NCBI GenBank assembly: GCA_030039195.1
Contig: JASHQK010000481.1
Location: 1 to 37,108 of the forward strand
DNA: 37,108 bases
Reading direction: 5' to 3'
Source of the DNA: Candidatus Sulfotelmatobacter sp.
GTDB lineage: Bacteria > Acidobacteriota > Terriglobia > Terriglobales > Acidobacteriaceae
Shown: positions 1 to 7,581 of the stretch, in pieces
Numbering within the stretch: position 1 is the stretch's first letter
Layout: every line of letters begins with the position of its first letter
The notes under the pieces: model-generated
Database searches by the model: none
Told to the model about the DNA's origin: nothing
The model's input: only the letters and a program-made list of their open reading frames with translations
Position numbers and translations under genes: made by a program

Positions 1-891
1 GCGCCGCATGCGCTGCACATGCCGTCGCACATCTTCGCCCGCGTGGGATTGTGGCAAGACGACATCAATTCCAATCTCGCCTCGATCGCCGCCACGCGCA
101 AGACGGCCGCAATGGGCATGGGCGGTGAAGGCCATCAGTTCCACGCCATGGATTTCCTCGTCTACGCGTATCTGCAAAGCGGACGCGAAGAGGAAGCCGC
201 CAAGGTCATCGACGAAGTGAAGACCATGCCGCCTACGAAGAACATGTATGGGATGGATTTCGATGTGAGGCTTCAGTCGGAAGAGCGCTTCGAGGCTAGC
301 TACGCGTTGGAACTGCACGACTGGAAACAGGCAGCATCACTGACTCCAGTCTCCGGCGATCCAGACAACAGGTCTGCAACCTATCTGGCGCGGGCGATCG
401 GCGCGGCGCGCACCGGAGACGTCGCGGGAGCGCAGAAAGATATCGAAGAGCTGAAGTCTATTTCCAAGTGGCTGGTCGAGAAAAACCGCAAGGACGATGC
501 GGATTTTCTCGACCGTCAGATCGCCGAACCGCAAGCGTGGATCGCCCATGCAGAAGGCAAAGATGACGATGCAATCGCGCTGTTGAAGCCGCTGGCCGAC
601 AAGGAAACCGACGGTTTCAGCAACACCGGATATCTTCCGGCTCACGAACTTCTTGCCGACCTCCTGCTCGAAGCTAATCGCCCGCAGGAAGCACTCGCGG
701 CATATCAAGCGGATCTGAAGCTGAATCCCAACCGCTTCGACGGACTCTACGGCGCGGCCCGTGCGGCTCAGGAAGCCGGCAAACAGGAGGACGCCGAAGA
801 ATATTACGCGTTGCTGGTGAAGACCTGCGAAGGCGGCAACTCCACGCGTCCGGAATTAAGTCGCGCGAAGCAACTAGTGGCGGAGAAATGA
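1..891 (+). CDS. TPR-repeat protein, 3' part (5' end outside window)
   Basis: The reading frame is open from base 1, so the true start lies upstream; the first Met at 19 is internal. About 296 residues are visible. The opening PHALHMPSHIFARVGLW resembles a stretch found in tetratricopeptide proteins of Acidobacteria and Bacteroidetes. Helical repeats follow, with TPR-type spacing such as AHELLADLLLEANRPQEALAAY and GLYGAARAAQEAGKQEDAEEYY near the C-terminus. TPR arrays are protein-interaction scaffolds; the partner cannot be read from this sequence. No catalytic motif or membrane segment is visible in this part. The gene ends at a TGA and is followed at once by a palindromic repeat. The family call is firm, the function unknown. 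Confidence 0.8.
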   Translation, partial: APHALHMPSHIFARVGLWQDDINSNLASIAATRKTAAMGMGGEGHQFHAMDFLVYAYLQSGREEEAAKVIDEVKTMPPTKNMYGMDFDVRLQSEERFEASYALELHDWKQAASLTPVSGDPDNRSATYLARAIGAARTGDVAGAQKDIEELKSISKWLVEKNRKDDADFLDRQIAEPQAWIAHAEGKDDDAIALLKPLADKETDGFSNTGYLPAHELLADLLLEANRPQEALAAYQADLKLNPNRFDGLYGAARAAQEAGKQEDAEEYYALLVKTCEGGNSTRPELSRAKQLVAEK

Positions 892-908
892 CCTTCCCTT
901 GTTTCGCT

Positions 909-1096
909 GTCATCCTGAGCGGAGCGATGCTTCGCGAAGCCGAAGCATCCACGGAGTCGAAGGATCTCATGCAGTCTGCGGCAACGTCAGCCTCACAGGG
1001 AATTCTCACGGCGCCCTTGGGCGCACGGGGCGAATCCCTCGATGCGCCTGTGCCGCGATTCGCTTACATGGGATCCTTCGCTTCGCTGAGGATGAC
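909..1096. repeat. Imperfect palindromic intergenic repeat (family A)
   Basis: The outer arms are gtcatcctgagcg at 909-921 and cgctgaggatgac at 1084-1096, inverted with one mismatch. Inside are two further hairpins: gatgcttcg/cgaagcatc near 926-949, and gcgaatc/gattcgc near 1030-1063. Short frames across it read like CHPERSDASRSRS, a translation typical of non-coding repeats. It fills the gap between two convergent genes. It looks like a MITE or REP-type element; no transposase is nearby. Confidence 0.75.
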
Positions 1097-1135
1097 AGGC
1101 CTGGGGGTGAGTGCTGCCCGCATTCGGTCACATTC

Positions 1136-1702
1136 TTACTGTTTTAGTAACTCCTTCTTCGCGATCAGCGCTGCCAATATCAGAAGCGCTCCCATCAGGG
1201 CGTTGTATTCGCGGTGCTTTCGATAGAGTTCGAGCGAAAATCCACCGGAGCCTTGCTCCGCTCGCGCATATGCCGTGAATTTCGGAAACATTCTCGGAAC
1301 GTTGCGGGCATACTCTTCAAATTCCGGAAACTTCTCCCGCAAGAACTTCTCTTCGCCGTGGATCACCGGAACATAGATCGCGAACAACATCAGCGTCAGC
1401 GCGAGCCCGATCCACCAACTGCGTGCCGCAATGGCGAATCCCACGCCAATCAAGAGCGATCCGAGATAAAGTGGATTGCGCGTGTACGCATACGGACCAG
1501 TCGTCGCAAGAGCTTCATTCTTACGCACGTGACCGGATGCGAGCCCACGGATCAAGAGTCCGGGCACAATCGCGATCGCGCCAAAGCCGATGAAAGACCA
1601 TGTGGGATGCGCCAGCCAGAGATACAGCACGGCGAAACCAAATCCCAGCGGCACGCGAATCCGTCGTGCAATTTTTGGCCAGCCAGCCGATGACTCAGCC
1701 AT
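1136..1702 (-). CDS. Isoprenylcysteine carboxyl methyltransferase (ICMT/PEMT)-like membrane protein
   Basis: A 188-residue protein with several hydrophobic segments (about residues 15-33, 36-52, 78-95 and 97-112, plus one near the C-terminus). It carries the ICMT/phospholipid methyltransferase signature TTGPYAYTRNPLYLG around 67-81, followed by an E-E-K-F-L-R-E-K-F stretch, part of the SAM-binding C-terminal region. Related proteins methylate small lipophilic or thiol substrates at the membrane; the substrate here is unknown. The ATG at 1702 lies inside the end of the heptosyltransferase gene (8-bp overlap), so it is probably translationally coupled as the last gene of the LPS operon. That position hints at a lipid or envelope substrate, which is inference. 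Confidence 0.8.
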   Translation of the reverse strand: MAESSAGWPKIARRIRVPLGFGFAVLYLWLAHPTWSFIGFGAIAIVPGLLIRGLASGHVRKNEALATTGPYAYTRNPLYLGSLLIGVGFAIAARSWWIGLALTLMLFAIYVPVIHGEEKFLREKFPEFEEYARNVPRMFPKFTAYARAEQGSGGFSLELYRKHREYNALMGALLILAALIAKKELLKQ

Positions 1703-2795
1703 GGCGCGTCTCCGTGGCTGCGTCGTGAAGCAACTCCCGAGCAGCGCTGACTACATCCTCTACGCTTATATTGAGCAGCCCTCTGTCCGGGTCGGAACGC
1801 CGCGCATGTGTCGTTGGGCTCGCCAGATTGCGCAACACGATGTTACGCGTTCCGTATGGTCCATTGCGCGCGGGGTTGGTCGGGCCGAAGATCGCCACCA
1901 CGGGAACGCGCAAAGCTGCGGCCAGATGCAGCGGACCAGTGTCGCCTCCGATGAACAGTTTGGCACCACGTGTAAGCGCGATCAGCTGTGTGATGGAACT
2001 CTCGAGCAGCGCGGCCGCGCCCTCACTCGCAGCTTCCGCTTCGCGCGCCAGTTCTTCTTCGCCCGGACCGTAGTTGATGATCGAGCGCAGACCGTCATCG
2101 ACGAGGGATTTCGCGACCAAGCCATATCGTTCCGCCGGCCAGCGCTTCGCTCCCCATCCCGCGCCCGGATTCAAGAGTGCAAAGTCGCGAATTCCAGCTT
2201 CGGCCAGAATTTTACCCACGCGTTGTTCAGCGGGGTGGTCCCGAGGAAGTTTCGCGTGCGGACTGGCAAATTTCCTTTGCGCCAGCGCTTCGACAACTGA
2301 GAGGTTCTGATCGACGACGTGCGTGCCGCGCGTGATGACAGGCCGCGAGTACCACAGGCTGGCCGGACATTCCCAAGGCTCAGCCGCGCCCCAAATCGCG
2401 CGAGCACCAGAACAACGGGCGAGAATCGCCGATCGAATCGCGCCCTGCAGATCCACCGCGACTTCGTAACCAACACTGCGTACATCGTTCCACACCCGCG
2501 CGATCTGCTGCGCAGTCGTAGCCGTGAGAAATGACTTTTTCCATCCACGCAGATCGACCGTGTGCACCCAATCCACCAGCGGCCGCTGTGGCGATCGCGC
2601 TCCGCGCCGCGGCACTCCTGCCGCGCATAGAAGTTCCGTCCAGCGTTCTTCAATCAGCCAGCCGATCATCGCGTTCGGGAATGCCTCGCGTAAGGCCTCC
2701 ACGGCAGGCAGCGTGTGGATTACGTCTCCCATGGCGCCCAGCCGCACCACGAGAAGTCGCTCGATCTGGTAAGTCACGTCGGAATCCGCGATCAC
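1695..2795 (-). CDS. waaC: Glycosyltransferase family 9, LPS heptosyltransferase I-like
   Basis: A 366-residue GT9 protein. The N-terminal RLLVVRLGAMGDVIHTLPAVEALR (about 13-36) is the classic heptosyltransferase start. FIGGDTGPLHLAAALRVPVVAIFGPTNPARNGPYG near residues 276-310 is the sugar-nucleotide binding C-terminal motif. The family transfers L-glycero-D-manno-heptose from ADP-heptose to the Kdo of the inner core on the cytoplasmic face of the inner membrane. It sits directly after the two genes that make ADP-heptose precursors and overlaps rfaE2 by 4 bp, which supports heptosyltransferase I rather than another GT9. The 3' end overlaps the methyltransferase gene by 8 bp. WaaC versus WaaF/WaaQ cannot be fully separated by eye. 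Confidence 0.85.
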   Translation of the reverse strand: MIADSDVTYQIERLLVVRLGAMGDVIHTLPAVEALREAFPNAMIGWLIEERWTELLCAAGVPRRGARSPQRPLVDWVHTVDLRGWKKSFLTATTAQQIARVWNDVRSVGYEVAVDLQGAIRSAILARCSGARAIWGAAEPWECPASLWYSRPVITRGTHVVDQNLSVVEALAQRKFASPHAKLPRDHPAEQRVGKILAEAGIRDFALLNPGAGWGAKRWPAERYGLVAKSLVDDGLRSIINYGPGEEELAREAEAASEGAAALLESSITQLIALTRGAKLFIGGDTGPLHLAAALRVPVVAIFGPTNPARNGPYGTRNIVLRNLASPTTHARRSDPDRGLLNISVEDVVSAARELLHDAATETRHG

Positions 2796-3280
2796 TGCTT
2801 CCTCGAAGAAAGGCGCGATCGAATGATGTGGCTGCTGGAGTGATTTTTCGGGTCGCCGACGATCTCGACCCGCCCTCCGTATTCGTGAACTGCGTCGCGC
2901 TCCGGAACCGAGTCAGCGGTATAGTCGGTTCCCTTGGCCTGAATCTCGGGGCGGATTTCGCGGATAATCGCGCGCACATCGAGCTCGGGAAAAATTACGA
3001 CTGCGTCGACTGGCTCAAGTGCAGCCACAATTTCCGCGCGCTCCTGTTGGGGAACAATAGGGCGCCCTTCACCTTTCAGCGCACGCACGGACTGATCGGA
3101 GTTGATGGCGACCACGAGTTTACCGCCCAGGGCCTTGGCCGCAATCAAGTAACGAACGTGCCCGACATGGAGGAGATCGAATGCGCCATTCGCGAGTACG
3201 ACGCGCTTTCCGGCGCGGCGCCACTCCTCGACTTGACGCCGCAGTTCCTCGCGGCCGAAGATTTTGTTGTTTTCGTTCAA
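2792..3280 (-). CDS. rfaE2: D-glycero-beta-D-manno-heptose 1-phosphate adenylyltransferase
   Basis: This nucleotidyltransferase forms ADP-D,D-heptose from heptose 1-phosphate and ATP. It contains NGAFDLLHVGHVRYL with the HxGH motif (residues 38-41 from the TTG used here), and ends with HSSSHIIRSRL, resembling the ST-x-IIxxI region of the family. From TTG 3280 the protein is 162 residues, the normal size for a free-standing RfaE2 or the C-terminal half of HldE. The frame stays open up to a TTG at 3403, but the extra 41 residues do not resemble the family and seem to translate intergenic, repeat-like DNA. Neither start has a clear Shine-Dalgarno. The 3' end overlaps the waaC start by 4 bp. The function is secure; the start is not. 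Confidence 0.85.
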   Translation of the reverse strand: MNENNKIFGREELRRQVEEWRRAGKRVVLANGAFDLLHVGHVRYLIAAKALGGKLVVAINSDQSVRALKGEGRPIVPQQERAEIVAALEPVDAVVIFPELDVRAIIREIRPEIQAKGTDYTADSVPERDAVHEYGGRVEIVGDPKNHSSSHIIRSRLSSRKQ

Positions 3281-3422
3281 TGTGCGCTGTAATTCAGCTT
3301 CGTCGAATGCATGTTCAAGGAAGCTCTGGTCAGGCCGCCAGCGCCTAAAGCCGGGTCTGAAGAGGCTGAATTTACGAACGGCCTTAAGGCCGACCCTTCC
3401 CAACCAGCACCGCAGTCAGCGC
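3281..3422. other. rfaE1-rfaE2 spacer with repeat-like DNA
   Basis: This spacer holds the short palindrome ggccttaaggcc (about 3380-3391) and a stretch containing gcctaaagccgg. Its minus-strand translation is Arg/Phe-rich and unlike any RfaE2 N-terminus. It is probably a non-coding repeat in the operon, but it would be translated if rfaE2 starts at 3403. Confidence 0.4.
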
Positions 3423-4457
3423 TCAATGCTGCCTGGTCGCCGGCGGTGACTGCTCGATCGCCTCTAACAGTTCCTTCTGCGTAGCCGTCGCCGTTCCGCG
3501 CTTCATCACGACGATTCCACCGGCATAATTGGCGACTTGCGCCGCTTCTTCGGTCGATGCTCCCGCTGCCAGCGCCGCAGTGTAGGCGGCAATGACCGTG
3601 TCGCCGGCTCCGGTCACGTCCGTGACCTGATCGGAGCCAAAGATCGGGATATCGACCGGATTGTGCTTGCCATCGAAAGCAACCATGCCGTCGCGCCCGC
3701 GCGTGATCACCAGCGATTGCAACTTCATGCGCCGCATCAGCTGTTCGCCGGCAGTAACGAGCCTCGTCCAGTCGTGCCCGATGCGGATGCTCAGCGCTTC
3801 TTCGACTTCCGGCTCATTGGGCGTGGCCGATGTGACGCCCGAATATTCCAGCATGCGAAAACGCGAGTCGAGAATAATTGGCACCGTTTGCAGCTTGCCC
3901 TTTTCTCGTAACGCGGCGACGAGGGCCGGAGTTGCCGAGCCGTAGCCGTAGTCGGAGACCAGCAGCGCGTCGGAAGCGTGGGCATAATTCCGAGCTGCCA
4001 GATAGAGTTCCCGCGTCAGGTGCGCATTGGGCGCCTCCTGCGGTTCGCGATCCATGCGGACGATCTGCTGCCGCGCCGTATGCGCCATTCCGGCCAAAAT
4101 GCGCGTCTTTGTTACTGTGGTAAAACTCTTGTCCCTGAGAACGCCGCTCACCGCAATGCGCTTGTGCCGGAAATGCTTGAGCAGCAAACGTCCGGGTTCG
4201 TCGTCCCCGACGATACCGACAGGAAGAACATTGACACCAAGGTCGGCCAGATTATTGGCCGCGTTGGCACCGCCTCCAGGTACGACCGTACGCTCGCGAT
4301 GCTTCAAAATCAGCACTGGAGCCTCGCGCGAGACGCGCGAAATCTCGCCGAAAACAAACTCGTCCGCGACCAGATCTCCCAGCATCGTGACCGTGACGTT
4401 AGGAAACGCCTCGACGATCTTCTTGAGCCTCTCGGCTTCCTTGGGATGTTTCGTCAT
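3423..4457 (-). CDS. rfaE1: D-glycero-beta-D-manno-heptose-7-phosphate kinase
   Basis: A 344-residue PfkB/ribokinase-family kinase equal to the N-terminal half of HldE. It has the substrate-binding VVPGGGANAANNLADLG near residues 58-74, and DVTGAGD with catalytic Asp286 (positions 280-286). NPEVE-like TPNEPEVEEAL at about 212-222 is typical of RfaE1. It phosphorylates heptose 7-phosphate at C1 in ADP-heptose synthesis. Kinase and adenylyltransferase are separate adjacent genes here, not one fused hldE as in E. coli. It follows lpxK by 21 bp and precedes rfaE2. gmhA, gmhB and hldD are not in this window. Confidence 0.92.
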   Translation of the reverse strand: MTKHPKEAERLKKIVEAFPNVTVTMLGDLVADEFVFGEISRVSREAPVLILKHRERTVVPGGGANAANNLADLGVNVLPVGIVGDDEPGRLLLKHFRHKRIAVSGVLRDKSFTTVTKTRILAGMAHTARQQIVRMDREPQEAPNAHLTRELYLAARNYAHASDALLVSDYGYGSATPALVAALREKGKLQTVPIILDSRFRMLEYSGVTSATPNEPEVEEALSIRIGHDWTRLVTAGEQLMRRMKLQSLVITRGRDGMVAFDGKHNPVDIPIFGSDQVTDVTGAGDTVIAAYTAALAAGASTEEAAQVANYAGGIVVMKRGTATATQKELLEAIEQSPPATRQH

Positions 4458-4478
4458 CGCTCGTTCTGACCGATTTTC

Positions 4479-5423
4479 TCATGAGGCACGCCTGCGTTCT
4501 TCGATCGCGTGGAGCATGGTATCGAGAACGTTAGCGGCATCGTCGAGTTGCATTCGAACCGGCACGACGCACAGCGGACGCAGCGCCGAAAGATGAAACC
4601 CAAGATTGACCGCGTCTTTTTCCGTCGTGACAAACCCGCCTGCTTCGCTTTGGTTCCTGAGCGCGAGCAGGTCGCGGATGTCGCTTTCAGTGTACGCGTG
4701 GTGATCGCGATAGAACGCCTCGGCCGCAGGTTCGATATTGGCGCTGCGCAATTGCAGAATAAGGTTCTGCGGCCGCGCGATTCCGCAGAAAACCACGGGC
4801 CGCGTAGGAACATTTTGCGGGGCGATGCCTCGCCGTACTCGCCAGACCAGTTTGCCGTCGAGCGCAAAAGATTCCGGCGATGCTCCGCTCGTCAGCACAA
4901 CCGCATCGGCACGACGCAAGGATTCGAGCGGCTCACGCAAACGCCCTGCCGGAAGCAGACGATCGCACGCATCCTGCGGCGTGACCAGCACGATATCGAA
5001 ATCGCGGTGAAGCTGGCGATGCTGGAATCCATCGTCGAGCAAATGCAGTTGCGAACCAAACTTGGATTCCGCGAATTGGCCCGCGTCGAAGCGATCTTCA
5101 CCCACAATGACAGGAACCTTCAACCGGCGCGCAATCAACAACGGCTCATCGCCAAACTGTGGCGCAAGGCCGCCCGGATCGACCTGCAGCGTGCCTCGCG
5201 ACTCGCGCCCGTAGCCGCGCGAAAGAACATCGAATGAAATGCCGCGGGATTTCAGCAGCTCTGCCAGAAGGATTACAAACGGAGTTTTGCCCGAACCTCC
5301 CATCGAAAGGTTGCCAATGCTGACCACCGGTCCTTGCAGGCGACGGGCTCGCATGATCCTGCGGTCATAAAGCGCGTTGCGCCCGGCCACGATGCTGCCG
5401 TAGATGGAAGAAAGAAGATTCAA
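4479..5423 (-). CDS. lpxK: Tetraacyldisaccharide 4'-kinase (lipid A 4'-kinase)
   Basis: A 314-residue LpxK. VSIGNLSMGGSGKTPFV (residues 35-50) holds the Walker A loop with Lys46, and LHLLDDGFQHRQLHRDFDIV downstream is the LpxK signature. The protein phosphorylates the 4' position of the lipid A disaccharide at the inner membrane; the hydrophobic N-terminal segment probably acts as membrane anchor. Its ATG overlaps the end of waaA by 4 bp, implying coupling. The length is close to normal for the family. Confidence 0.93.
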   Translation of the reverse strand: MNLLSSIYGSIVAGRNALYDRRIMRARRLQGPVVSIGNLSMGGSGKTPFVILLAELLKSRGISFDVLSRGYGRESRGTLQVDPGGLAPQFGDEPLLIARRLKVPVIVGEDRFDAGQFAESKFGSQLHLLDDGFQHRQLHRDFDIVLVTPQDACDRLLPAGRLREPLESLRRADAVVLTSGASPESFALDGKLVWRVRRGIAPQNVPTRPVVFCGIARPQNLILQLRSANIEPAAEAFYRDHHAYTESDIRDLLALRNQSEAGGFVTTEKDAVNLGFHLSALRPLCVVPVRMQLDDAANVLDTMLHAIEERRRAS

Positions 5424-6754
5424 GGGTTGTGCGCCGCCTTGGCGGAAGCAGGTTGCGCCGATTGGCGTGCTACTAACAAACGCTCGAGTGCGTCCGTCGT
5501 ACGCAGGGTCGCGCCCATCTGCGATTGCACGGTTTGCTGCGCGCGTTGGCCCAAGGCGCGGCGCTCGCCCTCATTGGCCAACAGATCGATCAACGTGCGC
5601 GATAATTGTTCGGGGCGGACGATTCGGACGGCATCGCGGCTCTGGAACTGAGAGACAACATCCCGAAAATTTTCCGTGTGCGGACCAACCACGATTGCCA
5701 CTCCATGCTGTGCGGGCTCAATGATATTGTGGCCGCCGCGCCGAACCAGGCTGCCGCCCACAAAGGCAATATCGGCCAGCGCATAGATCGCTGCCAACTC
5801 GCCGACTGAGTCGAGAAGCAGAATGCTGCCACCGAGAGGCTCTCCGTTCCACTCGGAGCGGCGCAAAAACGGCAAGCCCGCCGTGACCATCAGATCTGCT
5901 ACCTCGCTGAAGCGCTCGGGATGCCGCGGGGCGAGGATCATCACGGCGCCCGAGTGTTCCGTTCTGACCTTCCGAAATGCGCTCAGCAGCAGCGGTTCTT
6001 CACCTTCCACCGTGCTGCCGCAAACCAGCACTGGACCGGCGTTTTCGTCGGCAAGCGATTGACGAAGGCTCTCGAAGATGGGCGGCGGTGCGGGGGCCGA
6101 GACGTCGAATTTGAGATTGCCGGTGACCCGCACGCGTTCGGCTGAAACTCCGATCGTGCGCAGCCGCTCGCAATCCTGCTCCGTCTGCGCCAGAAAGAGG
6201 TCGATATTCGCCAGCGTTTTTTCCCAGGCCCAGCGAAAACGGCGGTACCGGGGCCAGGACCGGTCTGAGATGCGCCCATTCACGACCACAATTTTTGCGC
6301 CGCTCGCCGCCGCCAGTCGCAAAAAGTTTGGCCAGAATTCGGTCTCGGCGAGCACGATCAATTCCGGGATCACGGTGCGCAGATAGGGCCAGACGGCAAA
6401 CGCGAAATCCATGGGGAAATAAAAGACGCCTGCTTCGCCGAAGCGTTGGCGCGCCAGTGCCTGTCCGGTATCGGTCGTCGTCGACACCAGCACGCGATGT
6501 TGGGGAAATTTGCGGCGCATTTCCTGAACCAGTCCGCTGACAGCCAGAACTTCGCCCACCGAAACCGCGTGCACCCAAATCACACGTGGCGTATCCGCAC
6601 TCCGCAACAGGCGCGCCGGGACTCGGCCCATGCGCTCCAGAAAGCCGACGCGGTATTTGCCGTGCCGCAGGATCTGATAGAGCCAGTATGGCGACGTCAG
6701 AAGCATCCCCAGCGCGAGCAGCAGGCTGTAGAAGAGATAGATCAACCGAGTCAT
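5420..6754 (-). CDS. waaA: 3-deoxy-D-manno-octulosonic acid (Kdo) transferase
   Basis: A 444-residue GT30 enzyme that transfers Kdo from CMP-Kdo to the lipid A precursor. It has an N-terminal membrane anchor (residues about 3-24) and VHAVSVGEVLAV with the presumed catalytic Glu68. The acceptor-domain stretch includes ETEFWPNFL. The nucleotide-binding C-terminal region includes VCGSTVEGEEPLLL, FVGGSLVRRGGHNIIEPAQHG and GPHTENF. It is the first gene of the six-gene minus-strand operon and overlaps lpxK by 4 bp. No convincing promoter was found just upstream; the start is the ATG at 6754. One or two Kdo additions cannot be predicted from sequence. Often called kdtA. Confidence 0.94.
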   Translation of the reverse strand: MTRLIYLFYSLLLALGMLLTSPYWLYQILRHGKYRVGFLERMGRVPARLLRSADTPRVIWVHAVSVGEVLAVSGLVQEMRRKFPQHRVLVSTTTDTGQALARQRFGEAGVFYFPMDFAFAVWPYLRTVIPELIVLAETEFWPNFLRLAAASGAKIVVVNGRISDRSWPRYRRFRWAWEKTLANIDLFLAQTEQDCERLRTIGVSAERVRVTGNLKFDVSAPAPPPIFESLRQSLADENAGPVLVCGSTVEGEEPLLLSAFRKVRTEHSGAVMILAPRHPERFSEVADLMVTAGLPFLRRSEWNGEPLGGSILLLDSVGELAAIYALADIAFVGGSLVRRGGHNIIEPAQHGVAIVVGPHTENFRDVVSQFQSRDAVRIVRPEQLSRTLIDLLANEGERRALGQRAQQTVQSQMGATLRTTDALERLLVARQSAQPASAKAAHNP

Positions 6755-6833
6755 TCTAAATCGAGGCAGCTAAAATCAGAGCGGCTCAGCCCGAGCGCTG
6801 AACCGGACTGCACACCGGGTTGCTGGTCGCGCC

Positions 6834-6839
6834 TATAAT
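6834..6839 (+). promoter_or_regulatory. TATAAT -10 element close to start codon
   Basis: A perfect TATAAT ends 7 nt before the ATG at 6847. There is no Shine-Dalgarno and no recognisable -35 at the usual distance. This predicts transcription starting at or next to the ATG. Confidence 0.55.
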
Positions 6840-6846
6840 CACAATC

Positions 6847-7548
6847 ATGCAAAGTGCGGTCGCTACGCAATCGCCATGCACTCGTCAGCGCCGAATCGCC
6901 TCTTGGGGAATTATCGCGGCGACGGCATCCCTGCTTCTGGCGGGTCTGGTTGCGCCGCTTCTGGCGAAGTCCAAGCCTTTCGTCAAGCCCGTCGCTGAGC
7001 CGGCAAAGTCCTACCCTGCGCACGACAACCATCCCGATGAGAAAGTCGCCATCGCCGCCGATCCCTACGACACTCCGGCGAAGGCGAAAATCTTCACCAT
7101 TAATTTCGCCGAGCACGGATTCTTGCCCGTATTTTTCGTTGTGACCAATGACGGCGATCGGCCGGTATCGATCGCCAATATGCAGGTCACGCTGGTCAAG
7201 CCCGATCGCGCGAAACTCACGCCGGTTTCTTCCGACGATATATACCGGCGGTTGGTCAATCCGCAGGGAGAAACGCGGCCCAGTCCCATTCCGATTCCAC
7301 GCAAGAATGTGAAGGGCGCCATCACGCAGGAGCAGCGGGACGAAGTCGAGAGTTCGCAATTCGCGGCTCGCGCGGTTGAGCCACATGCCAGCCAGTCAGG
7401 ATTTTTATTCTTCGATGTGGCCGGAATCTCTGCTCCTCTGGCCGGATCGAGCATGGAGATCACCGGCGTTGATGACGCCAGCGGGAAAGAACTGATGTTC
7501 TTTGAGATTCCGATGGATAACTACCTGCATCCTTCGACGCCGCCATAG
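6847..7548 (+). CDS. Secreted or membrane-anchored protein of unknown function
   Basis: A 233-residue protein. An N-terminal hydrophobic segment (about residues 17-40, WGIIAATASLLLAGLVAPLLA) suggests a signal peptide or anchor. The rest looks extracytoplasmic, with a beta-rich middle (FFVVTNDGDRPVSIANMQVTLV) resembling an immunoglobulin-like or DUF-type domain, and no catalytic motif. The start chosen is ATG 6847, because a TATAAT lies 7 nt upstream; an in-frame TTG at 6820 lies upstream of that promoter. It is divergent from waaA and followed 33 bp later by gatB, which seems to have its own promoter. I do not recognise the family. Confidence 0.7.
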   Translation: MQSAVATQSPCTRQRRIASWGIIAATASLLLAGLVAPLLAKSKPFVKPVAEPAKSYPAHDNHPDEKVAIAADPYDTPAKAKIFTINFAEHGFLPVFFVVTNDGDRPVSIANMQVTLVKPDRAKLTPVSSDDIYRRLVNPQGETRPSPIPIPRKNVKGAITQEQRDEVESSQFAARAVEPHASQSGFLFFDVAGISAPLAGSSMEITGVDDASGKELMFFEIPMDNYLHPSTPP

Positions 7549-7567
7549 CAGAGGTCGCATCAGCCCT

Positions 7568-7573
7568 TATAAT
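7568..7573 (+). promoter_or_regulatory. TATAAT -10 element just before gatB
   Basis: TATAAT ends 8 nt before the gatB ATG at 7582, with no Shine-Dalgarno in between. It is the second case in a row of this close -10/start spacing and suggests leaderless gatB mRNA. Confidence 0.55.
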
Positions 7574-7581
7574 TGCTCTGC

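Noticed and set aside
888-1226. Overlapping short frames on the plus strand after the TPR gene
   Set aside because: They translate the family A palindromic repeat and overlap the ICMT gene; no ribosome site or family match.
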